Origin: an uncultured Oscillospiraceae bacterium
Lineage (GTDB): Bacteria; Bacillota; Clostridia; Oscillospirales; Oscillospiraceae
Reading direction: 5' to 3'
Length of the DNA: 60,222 nucleotides
NCBI GenBank assembly: GCA_900763685.1
Contig: CAAFLF010000021.1
Span: forward strand, 1 to 60,222
Position 1 is the stretch's first letter. The number at the start of each line of letters is the position of its first letter. The position numbers and the translations under genes were made by a program. This document shows, piece after piece, positions 23,118 through 32,010 of this stretch. Under the pieces are notes generated by a model, which was not told the DNA's origin, ran no database searches, and saw only the letters and a program-made list of their open reading frames with translations.

Positions 23118-26100
23118 ATGCCAAAGTACAGTGTGAGAAAGCCGTTTACCATCCTGGTCTCCGTGATCCTGGTCATCGTGCTGGGCTTCGTCAGCCTCAG
23201 CGGGATGCAGACGGACCTGCTGCCGGAGATGAACCTGCCCTACCTCCTGGTGGTGACCACCTATCCCGGCGCCAGCCCGGAGCAGGTGGAGGCGGATGTG
23301 ACGAAGCCGCTGGAGGACAGCCTCTCCACCCTCAACGGGGTGAAGAACGTCACCAGCCAGAGCAGCGAGAACTACAGCCTCGTCATCCTGGAGTACCAGG
23401 ACGACACCAATATGGACAGCGCCCTGGTGAAGGCCAGCACCGCCGTCAACCAGATCGAGGGGAGCCTGCCGGAGCTGGCGGCCACCCCCATGCTCATCGA
23501 GATGAGCCCGGACATGATGGCGACCCAGTACGTGGCGGTGGACAGCCAGGGGATGGACGTCTATGAGCTCTCCGCCCTGGTGGAGGACACCATCCTGCCC
23601 CGGCTGGAGCGGCTGGACGGCGTGGCCAGCGTCAGCACCATTGGCCTGGTGGAGCGGACGGTGGAGGTGACCCTGGATGAGGGGAAGATCGACGCCCTGA
23701 ACGACCGGCTCCTGGCTCTCGTCAGCGACCGGCTGGCGGAGGCCCGGGGCCAGCTGGACGCGGGCGAGGCCCAGATCAAGGATGGCCTCCGGGCCCTGGA
23801 CGAGGCCGAAAAGCAGCTCGCGGACGGCCAGACCCAGCTGGATACCCAGAAGGAGAACCTCACGCAGCAGCTCCGCTCCGCCATCGACCGGCTCAACGCC
23901 GAGATCCCGGCGCTGGAGCGGGAGGTCGCGGACCTGAAGGCCCAGCTCACCCGGGCGGAGGAGCAGCTTGCCAATTTGAAGCCCAGCGAGGTGGGCAGCG
24001 TCTCCCTGCCCCTGGATGACGCCCTGCTGCGCTCCACCCGGGAGATCCTCTCCCGCTATGATCCCCAGTACCGCTCCTCCGCCATGCCCCAGAACCTGAA
24101 GGAGGCGGAGGGCGACACCGTCAAGCGGGAGGCCATGCTGGCCTCCATCGGCCGGGCGGAGGAGGCCATCCGAAAGGCGGCGGAGACCGACGCTGAGGGC
24201 AAGACCCTGGAGGCCGCCCTGGCGGAGGTCACGGCCCGCGTCACCGCCCTGGACGGGCAGATCCGGGCCAAGGAGGCGGAGATCGCCGTCCTGGAGCAGC
24301 GCTTGGCGGACGCCGCCCCCGAGGAGCAGGAGACCCTCCGGGCGGAGATCACTGCCGCCAAGGCGGAGCTCGCCGCCCTCCAGACGGAGCGGGACGGCCT
24401 CAGGAAGCGCCAGGACCGCCTCAGCGCCTGGGCGGAGGACCTTGCCACCCTCTCCGCCGCCCGGGGGGCGCTGAACAACGCCGCCCTTCTCGTGAAGACC
24501 CGGGAGGACACGGAGAAGGTTTTGAACGACGCCACCAAGGACCTGCGGCAGAGCCTCAACGAGACCATCGCCCAACTGAACGCCCAGATCGAGAAGGGGG
24601 AGAAGATGCTCTCCGCCCTCCGCTCCCAGCTGGCGGAGCTGCAGACGGTCCTGCGGCAGCTGGAGGAGAACCCCGTGGACCGGGGCCTGGCGGACACGGC
24701 GGTACAGCTCCTTCTCAGCGGCACCGAGGCCCAGATGGGCCTGGGGCAGCTGCGCGTTGAGATGGGCCGGACCCAGCTCCAGGCCGGGGAGACCCAGCTG
24801 GCCGCCGCCCGGCAGGAGTATGAGTCCGCCCGGGAGGAGGCCCTGAAGAGCGCCAACCTGGACCAGCTCCTGAACATCACCACCCTCAGCCAGATGCTGA
24901 TGGCCCAGAACTTCTCCATGCCCGCGGGCTATATCCAGAGCGGGTCGGAGCGCTACTTATTAAAGGTAGGCGACGCCTTCGGCAGCGTCGACGAGCTCCG
25001 GGATATGCTCCTCTGCTCCGTGGACGGCATCGGGGATGTCCGCGTCGGGGACATCGCCACCGTGGAGCTCACCGACAACGCCGACGACAGCTACGCCAAG
25101 GTGGGGGAGAACCGGGCGGTGCTCCTGGCCATCTATAAGAGCTCCACCGCCTCCACCTCCTCGGTGTCCAAGGCCAGCGCCGCCGCCATGGAGGAGCTGC
25201 AGGGGGAGATCGACGGCCTCCACCTGACGGCCATCATGGACCAGGGTGACTACATCCAGATCATTGTGGACAGCGTGATGAGCAACCTCATCTGGGGCGC
25301 GGTCCTGGCAATCCTGGTGCTGGCCATCTTCCTGAAGGACGTCCGCCCCACGGCGGTGGTGGCCATCAGCATGCCTTTGAGCGTGCTCTTCGCCATCGTC
25401 CTCATGTACTTCTCCGGCATCACGCTGAACATTCTGAGCCTCTCCGGCCTGGCTCTCGGCATCGGCATGCTGGTGGATAACTCGGTGGTGGTCATCGAGA
25501 ACATCTACCGCCTGCGCAACCGGGGCGTCCCGGCCCCCCGGGCCGCCGTTCAGGGCGCCCGGCAGGTGGCGGCGCCCATCCTGTCCTCTACCCTTACCAC
25601 GGTCTGCGTCTTCCTGCCCATGCTCTTTGCCAGCGGCATGGTGCGGACGCTCCTCGCCGACATGGCGTGGACCATCACCTTCAGCCTGATGGCGTCCCTG
25701 GTGGTGGCTCTGACGGTGGTGCCCTGCGCCGGCGCCACGGTGCTCCGGCGGCAGAAGGAGATCCGCCACCCCCTCTTCGACCGCTTCCTGAACGGCTATG
25801 AGCGCCTGCTGCGGAAGTGCCTGAGGCACAAGGCCTGGGCCCTCCTCGTGGCCGTGGCCCTGCTGGGCCTCTCCGTCTGGCGCGTCGTCACCATGGGCGT
25901 GGTGCTCTTCCCGGAGATGGACAGCAACCAGCTCTCCATCAACGTTACCGTCTCCGAGGACACGGAGAAGGCCGACGCCTTCGCCGCGGCGGACGCCGTG
26001 ATGGACGCCGTCACCGCCGTGGACGGGGTGGAGAGCGTGGGCGCCATGTCCGGCGGTGCCGGCAGCATGATGACCATGATGGGCGGAACCGCCGCCGAGA

Positions 26101-27509
26101 CCGACAACACCAGCTTCACCTTCTACGTCCTCCTGACGGAGGACGGCGCCCGGCGGGTCCGGACCATCCAGCGGGAGATCCAGGACGCCACGGCGGACCT
26201 CCCCTGCGAGGTGGAGGTCCAGGGCTCCAACATGATGGACGTCAGCGCCCTCTACGGCAGCGGCGCCGAGGTGGTGCTCTACGGCAGCGACCTGGACGCC
26301 CTCCGGGAGGCGGGCAAGCGGGTGGTAGAGCTGATGGAGAGCATCCCCGGCATCGAGAACGTCTCCGACGGCCAGGAGGGCGGCGACGCCGCCCAGCGGA
26401 TCGTGGTGGACAAGGACGCCGCCATGCGCCTGGGCCTCACCGTGGCCCAGGTCTACCAGCAGATCGCCGCCAGCCTCACCACAGAGACCACCGCCACCAC
26501 CCTGCAGGCGGGGGGCGGCAGCTACTCCGTCGTCATCCGGGACGAGAGCGGCGTGCCGGAGCTGGGGGACATCCTGGACATGGAGTTTGAGACCACCACC
26601 ATGGACGAGAGCGGCGGCTCCGTGACGGAGACCCACCTCCTCCGGGATTTCGCCACCCTCCAGGAGAGCGAGAGCTACCTCACCATCGCCCGGGAGAACG
26701 GGTCCCGCTACCTCACCGTCTCCTCTGAGACGGCGGAGGGCTACAACACCACCCTCCTCACCCGGGAGCTCCAGCCCAAGCTGGAGGCCCTGGACCTGCC
26801 CGCGGGCTGCACGGCGGAGATCGCCGGTGAGAGCAGCTCCGTCCGGGACATGGTGGTCCAGATGAGCAAGATGATGGCCCTGGCCCTACTCTTCGTGTAC
26901 TTCGTGATGGTGGCCCAGTTCCAGAGCCTGCTCTCCCCCTTCATCGTGCTCTTCACCATCCCCCTGGCCTTCACCGGCGGCATGCTGGGGCTGATGCTGG
27001 CGGGGGAGCAGCTCTCCCTCATCTCCCTGATGGGCTTCCTGATCCTCATGGGCGTGGTGGTGAACAACGGCATCGTCTTCGTGGACTACGCGAACCAGCT
27101 GCGCGTCGGCGGCCTGGACCGGACGGACGCGCTGGTCGCCACCGGCCGGACGCGGATGCGGCCCATCCTCATGACGACCCTCACCACCGTCCTCGCCATG
27201 ACTACCATGGTCTTCGGCACGGACATGGCCAGCTCCATGGGCCGGGGCATGGCCATCGTCATCATCGGCGGCCTCAGCTACGCCACCCTCATGACCCTTT
27301 TCATCGTGCCGGTGATGTACGATCTCTTCTACCGCAAGCCCCCGGTGAACATCGACGTGGGCGACGACAGTCTGGATGACCTGCCGGACGACGCGGCGGA
27401 GTTCGCCGCAGAGTTCGCCGCCCGGGGCGGAGATCGCGGCCCCCAGGCCCAGGAGGCGCCCCGGAGGGGCTTCCTCCGGCGAAAGGACAGAAAGGAGACG
27501 GAAAAATGA
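23118..27509 (+). CDS. RND efflux transporter with a long coiled-coil insertion
   Basis: A 1463-residue HAE1/AcrB-like permease, about 400 longer than usual. Residues 1-190 give TM1 and the first porter lobe (PEMNLPYLLVVTTYPGASPE; DEGKIDAL). Residues about 195-590 are an inserted heptad-rich domain full of LAEA/QLxxAE repeats. The porter fold then resumes at LSQMLMAQNFSMPAGYIQSG, which normally follows directly. TM4 has GIGMLVDNSVVVIENIYRLR, and the second half repeats the fold (FPEMDSNQL; VVVNNGIVFVDYANQLR). In a Gram-positive cell the coiled coil may replace a separate adaptor reaching through the wall; mycobacterial MmpL4/5 carry an analogous domain. ATG 23118; TetR-controlled promoter upstream. 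Confidence 0.92.
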   Translation: MPKYSVRKPFTILVSVILVIVLGFVSLSGMQTDLLPEMNLPYLLVVTTYPGASPEQVEADVTKPLEDSLSTLNGVKNVTSQSSENYSLVILEYQDDTNMDSALVKASTAVNQIEGSLPELAATPMLIEMSPDMMATQYVAVDSQGMDVYELSALVEDTILPRLERLDGVASVSTIGLVERTVEVTLDEGKIDALNDRLLALVSDRLAEARGQLDAGEAQIKDGLRALDEAEKQLADGQTQLDTQKENLTQQLRSAIDRLNAEIPALEREVADLKAQLTRAEEQLANLKPSEVGSVSLPLDDALLRSTREILSRYDPQYRSSAMPQNLKEAEGDTVKREAMLASIGRAEEAIRKAAETDAEGKTLEAALAEVTARVTALDGQIRAKEAEIAVLEQRLADAAPEEQETLRAEITAAKAELAALQTERDGLRKRQDRLSAWAEDLATLSAARGALNNAALLVKTREDTEKVLNDATKDLRQSLNETIAQLNAQIEKGEKMLSALRSQLAELQTVLRQLEENPVDRGLADTAVQLLLSGTEAQMGLGQLRVEMGRTQLQAGETQLAAARQEYESAREEALKSANLDQLLNITTLSQMLMAQNFSMPAGYIQSGSERYLLKVGDAFGSVDELRDMLLCSVDGIGDVRVGDIATVELTDNADDSYAKVGENRAVLLAIYKSSTASTSSVSKASAAAMEELQGEIDGLHLTAIMDQGDYIQIIVDSVMSNLIWGAVLAILVLAIFLKDVRPTAVVAISMPLSVLFAIVLMYFSGITLNILSLSGLALGIGMLVDNSVVVIENIYRLRNRGVPAPRAAVQGARQVAAPILSSTLTTVCVFLPMLFASGMVRTLLADMAWTITFSLMASLVVALTVVPCAGATVLRRQKEIRHPLFDRFLNGYERLLRKCLRHKAWALLVAVALLGLSVWRVVTMGVVLFPEMDSNQLSINVTVSEDTEKADAFAAADAVMDAVTAVDGVESVGAMSGGAGSMMTMMGGTAAETDNTSFTFYVLLTEDGARRVRTIQREIQDATADLPCEVEVQGSNMMDVSALYGSGAEVVLYGSDLDALREAGKRVVELMESIPGIENVSDGQEGGDAAQRIVVDKDAAMRLGLTVAQVYQQIAASLTTETTATTLQAGGGSYSVVIRDESGVPELGDILDMEFETTTMDESGGSVTETHLLRDFATLQESESYLTIARENGSRYLTVSSETAEGYNTTLLTRELQPKLEALDLPAGCTAEIAGESSSVRDMVVQMSKMMALALLFVYFVMVAQFQSLLSPFIVLFTIPLAFTGGMLGLMLAGEQLSLISLMGFLILMGVVVNNGIVFVDYANQLRVGGLDRTDALVATGRTRMRPILMTTLTTVLAMTTMVFGTDMASSMGRGMAIVIIGGLSYATLMTLFIVPVMYDLFYRKPPVNIDVGDDSLDDLPDDAAEFAAEFAARGGDRGPQAQEAPRRGFLRRKDRKETEK

Positions 27510-28102
27510 GTGAACGGAACCTCCAGCGGGAGACCGCCATCTACCAGGCCGCCCTGGGGCTCATCGCCCAGGGGGCCAGCCCCGCCGCCATGAAGGTCCA
27601 GGACATCGCCCAGGCGGCAGGCATCGGCAAGGGCACCGTCTATGAGTACTTCTCCTCCAAGGAGGAGATCCTGCGGGGCATGGCCCTCTACTGCTTCGAC
27701 AGTGAGATCGCCCACATCCGTGCCCGCTTCGCCGTCTGCGAGACCCTCGCGGGATTGGAGGACGCCGTCATCGGCTACCTGGGGGATCTCGCGGGGCACC
27801 GCATGGGGACCTATAAGGTCATTGCCGACAACCTGGGAGGCACCTGCCTCCCAGGTGGGGCCATGGAGTGCTTCGGGGCCCTGCGGAGCCTGGTGGAGGA
27901 GACCCTGACCCGGCTTCAGGCCGCGGGCGAGGTGGACCCCGCCCTCCCGGCGGACTACTGCGCCGGGGCCCTGCTCTCCGCCGCCGTGGGCGGCGCCCTG
28001 AGCTTCTGCTACCTGGCGGAGCTGAGCCAGAGCGTCCCTGCCCTCCCGGACCACCTCCGCACCCTCATCCGCCGGGCCCTGGCCCCAGCAGGGAAGGCCT
28101 GA
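27506..28102 (+). CDS. TetR-family repressor of the RND operon
   Basis: A 198-residue regulator. The N-terminal helix-turn-helix has KVQDIAQAAGIGKGTVYEYF around residues 30-50, which is classic TetR; the C-terminal helical domain is variable and would bind the effector. It overlaps the RND stop by four bases (ATGA), so both are made from one transcript. The perfect palindrome at the operon promoter is the likely binding site, giving negative autoregulation released by a transporter substrate. Confidence 0.88.
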   Translation: MSERNLQRETAIYQAALGLIAQGASPAAMKVQDIAQAAGIGKGTVYEYFSSKEEILRGMALYCFDSEIAHIRARFAVCETLAGLEDAVIGYLGDLAGHRMGTYKVIADNLGGTCLPGGAMECFGALRSLVEETLTRLQAAGEVDPALPADYCAGALLSAAVGGALSFCYLAELSQSVPALPDHLRTLIRRALAPAGKA

Positions 28103-28130
28103 GCGGGCGGTGATCGCCCCAAAATCGGAG

Positions 28131-28160
28131 AAAGCGCCCCGCCGCAAGGCGGGGCGCTTT
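28131..28160. terminator. Bidirectional terminator between the TetR and lipoprotein genes
   Basis: AAAGCGCCCCGCC, loop GCAA, GGCGGGGCGCTTT: flanking A and T runs let it work for both converging genes. Confidence 0.85.
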
Positions 28161-28180
28161 CCTATCCTGTAATAGACCGC

Positions 28181-29221
28181 TCAGTCGTTCGCGAAGAGCT
28201 CGTTGGTGGCGTTGAGGGTCACCCGGAGGTAGGGGCCGATGTCGGCGATGCCGGTATAGCCGGTCTCAGCGGTGAAGCGGTAATAACCGTTACCGAAGTT
28301 CCTGCCGTGGATGGGGCCGTCAGCCAGAGTGACGGTCAGCACGGCATTGTTCCCATCCTGGCGGAGCTCCGCCTTCTCAATGAGGGCGCAGCTGCCGGTC
28401 AGCTCCCCGGCGGGGAAGCTCTCGGGGTAGAGGGAGCCGTAGTCTTTCAGGAAGGTGGTGTCCACGTCCTTCCCCAGCTTGCCGCAGTCCAGGAAGGTAT
28501 CGTGCATGGTGACGGTGAGGGTCATGCCGTCCTCGGAGAGCCCCACCTCGGTATAGGGGATCTCGCAGTAGGCGGCCACGAAGTCGCTGCCGTCCGCCAG
28601 GGGGGCGAAGGCCACGGTGAGGCCGCCCGCGTCGATCTGGGCGGAGCGGATGGCCTCCCGGCGGCCCTCCATGCCCATGACATAGCTCTCCCCGGCCCCG
28701 GCCCAGTAGATTTCAGAGCTGCCAATGCCGGGAGAAACATAGGGATCATAGCCTCGGTCGCGGCCCTGCTCATCGTAGAGAAGGCTCAGTGTGGCCAACT
28801 CCACATGGGGGAAGCCCGGTACACCGTTATAGGTGTTGGGCCCGCCAGTGACCACCCGGACGGTTGCCTGGGACTCGATCTGGCACTGGAGCAGGGGCTC
28901 ATCCAGCCACAGCATCCGGCGGCGGATGCCGCTCTGACCGTAGACCCAGTCCAGGCTGGGGCAGGAGTCGTCTGTTCCCAGTTTTACCAGGAAGTCGCCC
29001 TGGTACGCCTCGATGGAGGTGATAAGGCTCGCGTCGTCCCCATAGAGGGCCCGAACCTCCGCCTCTGTGGTGACGGGACTGAGGACGTCGGCCTGGGAAG
29101 ACCCGGCGGAAGAGGAGACGTCGCCGGAGGACCCGGAGGAACTGGGAGCGGGGGCGTCCCCGCAGGCGGCGAGACTCAGCAGCAGAAGGGCCGCCAGAGC
29201 CAAGGAGAGAAGCTTCTTCAT
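28181..29221 (-). CDS. Secreted lipoprotein of unknown function, paralog 1
   Basis: A 346-residue protein with a lipoprotein signal (basic MKKLL, hydrophobic stretch, lipobox LAAC at about residues 18-21). A serine/proline-rich linker follows and then a beta-rich body: TTEAEVRALYGDDASL, LDWVYGQSGIRRRMLWL, FAPLADGSDF, DTFLDCGKLGKDVD and YPESFPAGELTGSCALIEKAELRQDG. I do not recognise the family. It is clearly a tandem paralog of the next gene, with the same segments in the same order. Start at 29221, following AAAGGAAG. Its own promoter lies upstream. Confidence 0.8.
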   Translation of the reverse strand: MKKLLSLALAALLLLSLAACGDAPAPSSSGSSGDVSSSAGSSQADVLSPVTTEAEVRALYGDDASLITSIEAYQGDFLVKLGTDDSCPSLDWVYGQSGIRRRMLWLDEPLLQCQIESQATVRVVTGGPNTYNGVPGFPHVELATLSLLYDEQGRDRGYDPYVSPGIGSSEIYWAGAGESYVMGMEGRREAIRSAQIDAGGLTVAFAPLADGSDFVAAYCEIPYTEVGLSEDGMTLTVTMHDTFLDCGKLGKDVDTTFLKDYGSLYPESFPAGELTGSCALIEKAELRQDGNNAVLTVTLADGPIHGRNFGNGYYRFTAETGYTGIADIGPYLRVTLNATNELFAND

Positions 29222-29314
29222 GTGGGAGCACTTCCTTTCTGTTGTTTGGGGCGTGGCCCCGATGATGTTTTTTCGGCAGATCCCGCCCCGGCCGTGGGGG
29301 GACCTTGTGAGGGA

Positions 29315-29343
29315 AGGATAGCACGAAGGTAGACGTTTGTCAA
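29315..29343 (-). promoter_or_regulatory. Promoter of lipoprotein paralog 1
   Basis: Minus strand: TTGACA, 17 bases, TATCCT. Confidence 0.7.
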
Positions 29344-29359
29344 CCACTATTTTCGCCCC

Positions 29360-30391
29360 TCAGTCCAACGGCTCCGTGACGGCGTGGACCGTCACCCGGA
29401 GGAAGGGGCCCACGTCACCGGGGCCGGTGTAGCCGGTCTCCGCCGTGAAGCGGAAGGCGGCGTCCCCCTGGTAGCTGCCGTGGAGATGGCTTTCGTCCAG
29501 CGTCACCGTCAGCACGGCGTCGTTCCCGTCCTGCCGGAGCTCCGCTTTCTCAATGAGGACGCAGCTCCCCGCCAGCTCCCCGGCGGGGAAGCTCTCCGGG
29601 TACAGGGAGCCGTACTCCCGCAAAAAGTCCAGGTCCGCATCCTTGGAGAGGGTGCCGCAGTCCAGGAAGGTATCCCGCAGGGTGACGGTGAGGGTCCGGC
29701 TGTCCTGAGAAAGCCCCACCTCGGCATAGGGGATCGCGCAGGTGGAGGAGAGGAAGTCGCTGCCGTCTGCCAGGGGAGCGAAGGCCACGGTGAGGCCCTC
29801 GGCGTCGATCTGGGCGGCGCGGATGGCCGCCCTGCGGCCCAGCCTGCCCATGGGATAGTTTTCCCCCGCCCCGGCCCAGTAGGCGCCGGAGCCGTGGATG
29901 GCGCGGTCACTGGGGCTATCGGAAAGCTCCCGCCCCTGCTGGTCGTAGGCGGGGCTCAGTCCGGCCCACTCCACATGGGGGAAGCTGTAAAAGCTGTCGT
30001 AGACGCTGGGCCCGCCGGTGACCACCCGGACATCGGCCTGGCCGTTGATCTCCCGGGAGAGGATGGGCTCGCTCAGCCACACCAGCTGGCGGCGGATGCC
30101 GCTCTGGCCGTAGACCCAGTCCAGGATAGTGGCGCCGCCGATATCCAGCGTCACCAGGAAATCCCCCTGGTATTCCTCCACCGAGAGGATGGTGCCGTCC
30201 TCGTCGCCTTCGTAGAGGGCCCGGACCTCCGCCTCGGTGGTAACAGGGGTAAATTCCTCCGTCTGGGCGGACCCAGTGGAGGAGGGACCGCCGCCGGAGG
30301 ACCCGGCGAAGCTGGGGGCGGGGCCGTCCCCGCAGGCGGCGAGACTCAGCGGCAGGAGGACCGCCAGAGCCAGGGAGAGGAGCTTCTTCAT
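29360..30391 (-). CDS. Secreted lipoprotein of unknown function, paralog 2
   Basis: A 343-residue paralog of the downstream lipoprotein. It has the same signal peptide and LAAC lipobox, a different serine/glycine linker, and then matching blocks LDWVYGQSGIRRQLVWL, TVAFAPLADGSDF, DTFLDCGTLSKDAD and YPESFPAGELAGSCVLIEKA. Linker and surface regions have diverged more than these cores. The start at 30391 has a GGAAG ribosome binding site. A strict promoter was not recognised upstream. The two copies probably arose by tandem duplication. Confidence 0.8.
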   Translation of the reverse strand: MKKLLSLALAVLLPLSLAACGDGPAPSFAGSSGGGPSSTGSAQTEEFTPVTTEAEVRALYEGDEDGTILSVEEYQGDFLVTLDIGGATILDWVYGQSGIRRQLVWLSEPILSREINGQADVRVVTGGPSVYDSFYSFPHVEWAGLSPAYDQQGRELSDSPSDRAIHGSGAYWAGAGENYPMGRLGRRAAIRAAQIDAEGLTVAFAPLADGSDFLSSTCAIPYAEVGLSQDSRTLTVTLRDTFLDCGTLSKDADLDFLREYGSLYPESFPAGELAGSCVLIEKAELRQDGNDAVLTVTLDESHLHGSYQGDAAFRFTAETGYTGPGDVGPFLRVTVHAVTEPLD

Positions 30392-30567
30392 GGGGAGCGC
30401 TTCCTTTCTGTCCATTCCTGGGGCGGGACCCCCCGCCTTTTCGTCCCCAGCATAGCAGACCAAAGGATGGAAATCCTTACAAACCGGCAAAAAGAAGTGA
30501 CAAAGCGGTATCAATCCAGCAAAAATTCCGTATCAATCCCCGCCCCAAAGCCCCCCCAAGCGCAAAG

Positions 30568-30599
30568 AAAGCGCCCCGCCAGGACGGCGGGGCGCTTTT
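30568..30599. terminator. Terminator after the radical SAM gene
   Basis: GAAAGCGCCCCGCC, loop AGGAC, GGCGGGGCGCTTTT. On the minus strand it follows the radical SAM stop and ends in TTTC TTT; it can work in both directions. Confidence 0.85.
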
Positions 30600-30616
30600 G
30601 CGTTTTGGTTTTGCTC

Positions 30617-32005
30617 TCAGGCTTCCTTCTTGGGATGCTCCTCGTCCCAAAGCTCCTCGGCGCAGGGCTTCCAGGCGGCGGCGTAGGCCTTGCACTTCTC
30701 GCAGAGGTGCTCGGCGCTCTCCGGGGCCTCCAGGTCGGTGGAGTGGGCCCCGGCCCGCTTGACCATTTCCGGCAGCAGGTCGGGGTTCTCCAGCATGGGG
30801 CAGGGCCGCAGGTGGTTGCCGTTGAAGGGTTGGCCCTTGCGGTACTCCAGGAAGAGGGGCTGCTGCAGGCACTCCAAAAAGCTCTTCTCCCGGATGTTGG
30901 CGCTGGAGTAGTGGATGAAGACGCAGGGCTCCACGTCGCCAGCGGCGTTGATGTGGCAGTAGATGCGGCCGCCGGCCACGCAGCCGCCGGCGAACTCGCC
31001 GTCGTTCTGGAAGTCGATGGCGTAGAGCTCCTTGCCGCCGGTGACGCCCCGGATCTCCCGGATACGGTCCTTCATATAGCTCCGCTGCTCGGGATTCAGC
31101 AGCAGGTCGGCCGTCGCGCCCATGCCCACGGGCATGTAGTGGAAGTACCAAGCGAAGTAGCAGCCCTTGCCGATGAGCATATCCAGGAACTCGTCGCTGG
31201 TGACCACCTTGTAGTTCTTGGCGGTGTAGCAGATGGAGACGCCGAAGGGGATGCGGTACTTGCGCATTAAGTCCATGGCCTCCATGGCCTTCTGGAAGTG
31301 GCCCTGGCCCCGGCGGCCGTCGTTGGCGTCCTCAAAGCCCTCCACGCTGATGGAGACGAAGAAGTTGCCCACCCGCAGCATCTCCTTGCAGAAGTCCTCG
31401 TCGATGAGGGTGCCGTTGGTGAAGGCGTGGAAGGCCATGTCCCGGTGCGCCTCGCAGAGGCGGATGATGTCCTTCCTGCGGATCAGGGGCTCGCCGCCGG
31501 TGAAGAGGCAGGCGTGGGTGCCCAGCTCCTTGGCCTCGGTGAGGACCCGGTTCATCTCGTCATACGTGAGGCTCTGCTTGTGGCCGTACTCCGCCGCCCA
31601 GCAGCCGGTGCAGTGCATGTTGCAGGCGGAGGTGGGGTCCATCAGGATCAGCCAGGGGATGTTGCAGCCGTACTTCTCGGCGTTCTTCTGGGCCTGCTGA
31701 TAGCCCCGGAAGCCGCCCTCGTAGGCCGCGTTGGTGAGGAAGGTCTTCAGGATATAGGGGTCGCACTCCCGCAGCAGGCGCTGAACATAGTGGGCCCACT
31801 TGCCGTTGGGATCCTCGGAGATCTTGCGCAGGGTGTCGAAGGTCTCCGGCGACCAGACGGAGCCGTGGATCTTCTGGACCATGTTCACCAGGGACTCGAA
31901 GAGCTCGCCCACATCCTGGGTCTGGCTCTTTTTGATGATGGTGTCCAGCATGGTCTCAAAGGCTTTGCGCTCGGCGGCATGGGTGATCTTCTCGGTGACG
32001 TTCAT
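30617..32005 (-). CDS. Radical SAM protein with SPASM-like cysteine-rich C-terminus
   Basis: A 462-residue enzyme. A helical N-terminal extension of about 125 residues precedes the radical SAM core, with CNMHCTGCW (CxxxCxxC, [4Fe-4S] and SAM binding), then CLFTGGEPLIRRKDI and FVSISVEGFED. The C-terminal quarter has further cysteines (GGCVAGGRIYCHINAAGDVEPC, RPCPM, CEKC) in a SPASM-like arrangement that would hold auxiliary clusters. Such enzymes modify peptides or small molecules by radical chemistry; no precursor peptide is seen nearby. It lies six bases after the RelQ-like gene, whose end contains its ribosome binding site GAAAGGAG, so the two are co-translated. Start at 32005. Confidence 0.85.
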   Translation of the reverse strand: MNVTEKITHAAERKAFETMLDTIIKKSQTQDVGELFESLVNMVQKIHGSVWSPETFDTLRKISEDPNGKWAHYVQRLLRECDPYILKTFLTNAAYEGGFRGYQQAQKNAEKYGCNIPWLILMDPTSACNMHCTGCWAAEYGHKQSLTYDEMNRVLTEAKELGTHACLFTGGEPLIRRKDIIRLCEAHRDMAFHAFTNGTLIDEDFCKEMLRVGNFFVSISVEGFEDANDGRRGQGHFQKAMEAMDLMRKYRIPFGVSICYTAKNYKVVTSDEFLDMLIGKGCYFAWYFHYMPVGMGATADLLLNPEQRSYMKDRIREIRGVTGGKELYAIDFQNDGEFAGGCVAGGRIYCHINAAGDVEPCVFIHYSSANIREKSFLECLQQPLFLEYRKGQPFNGNHLRPCPMLENPDLLPEMVKRAGAHSTDLEAPESAEHLCEKCKAYAAAWKPCAEELWDEEHPKKEA

Positions 32006-32010
32006 AGCTC

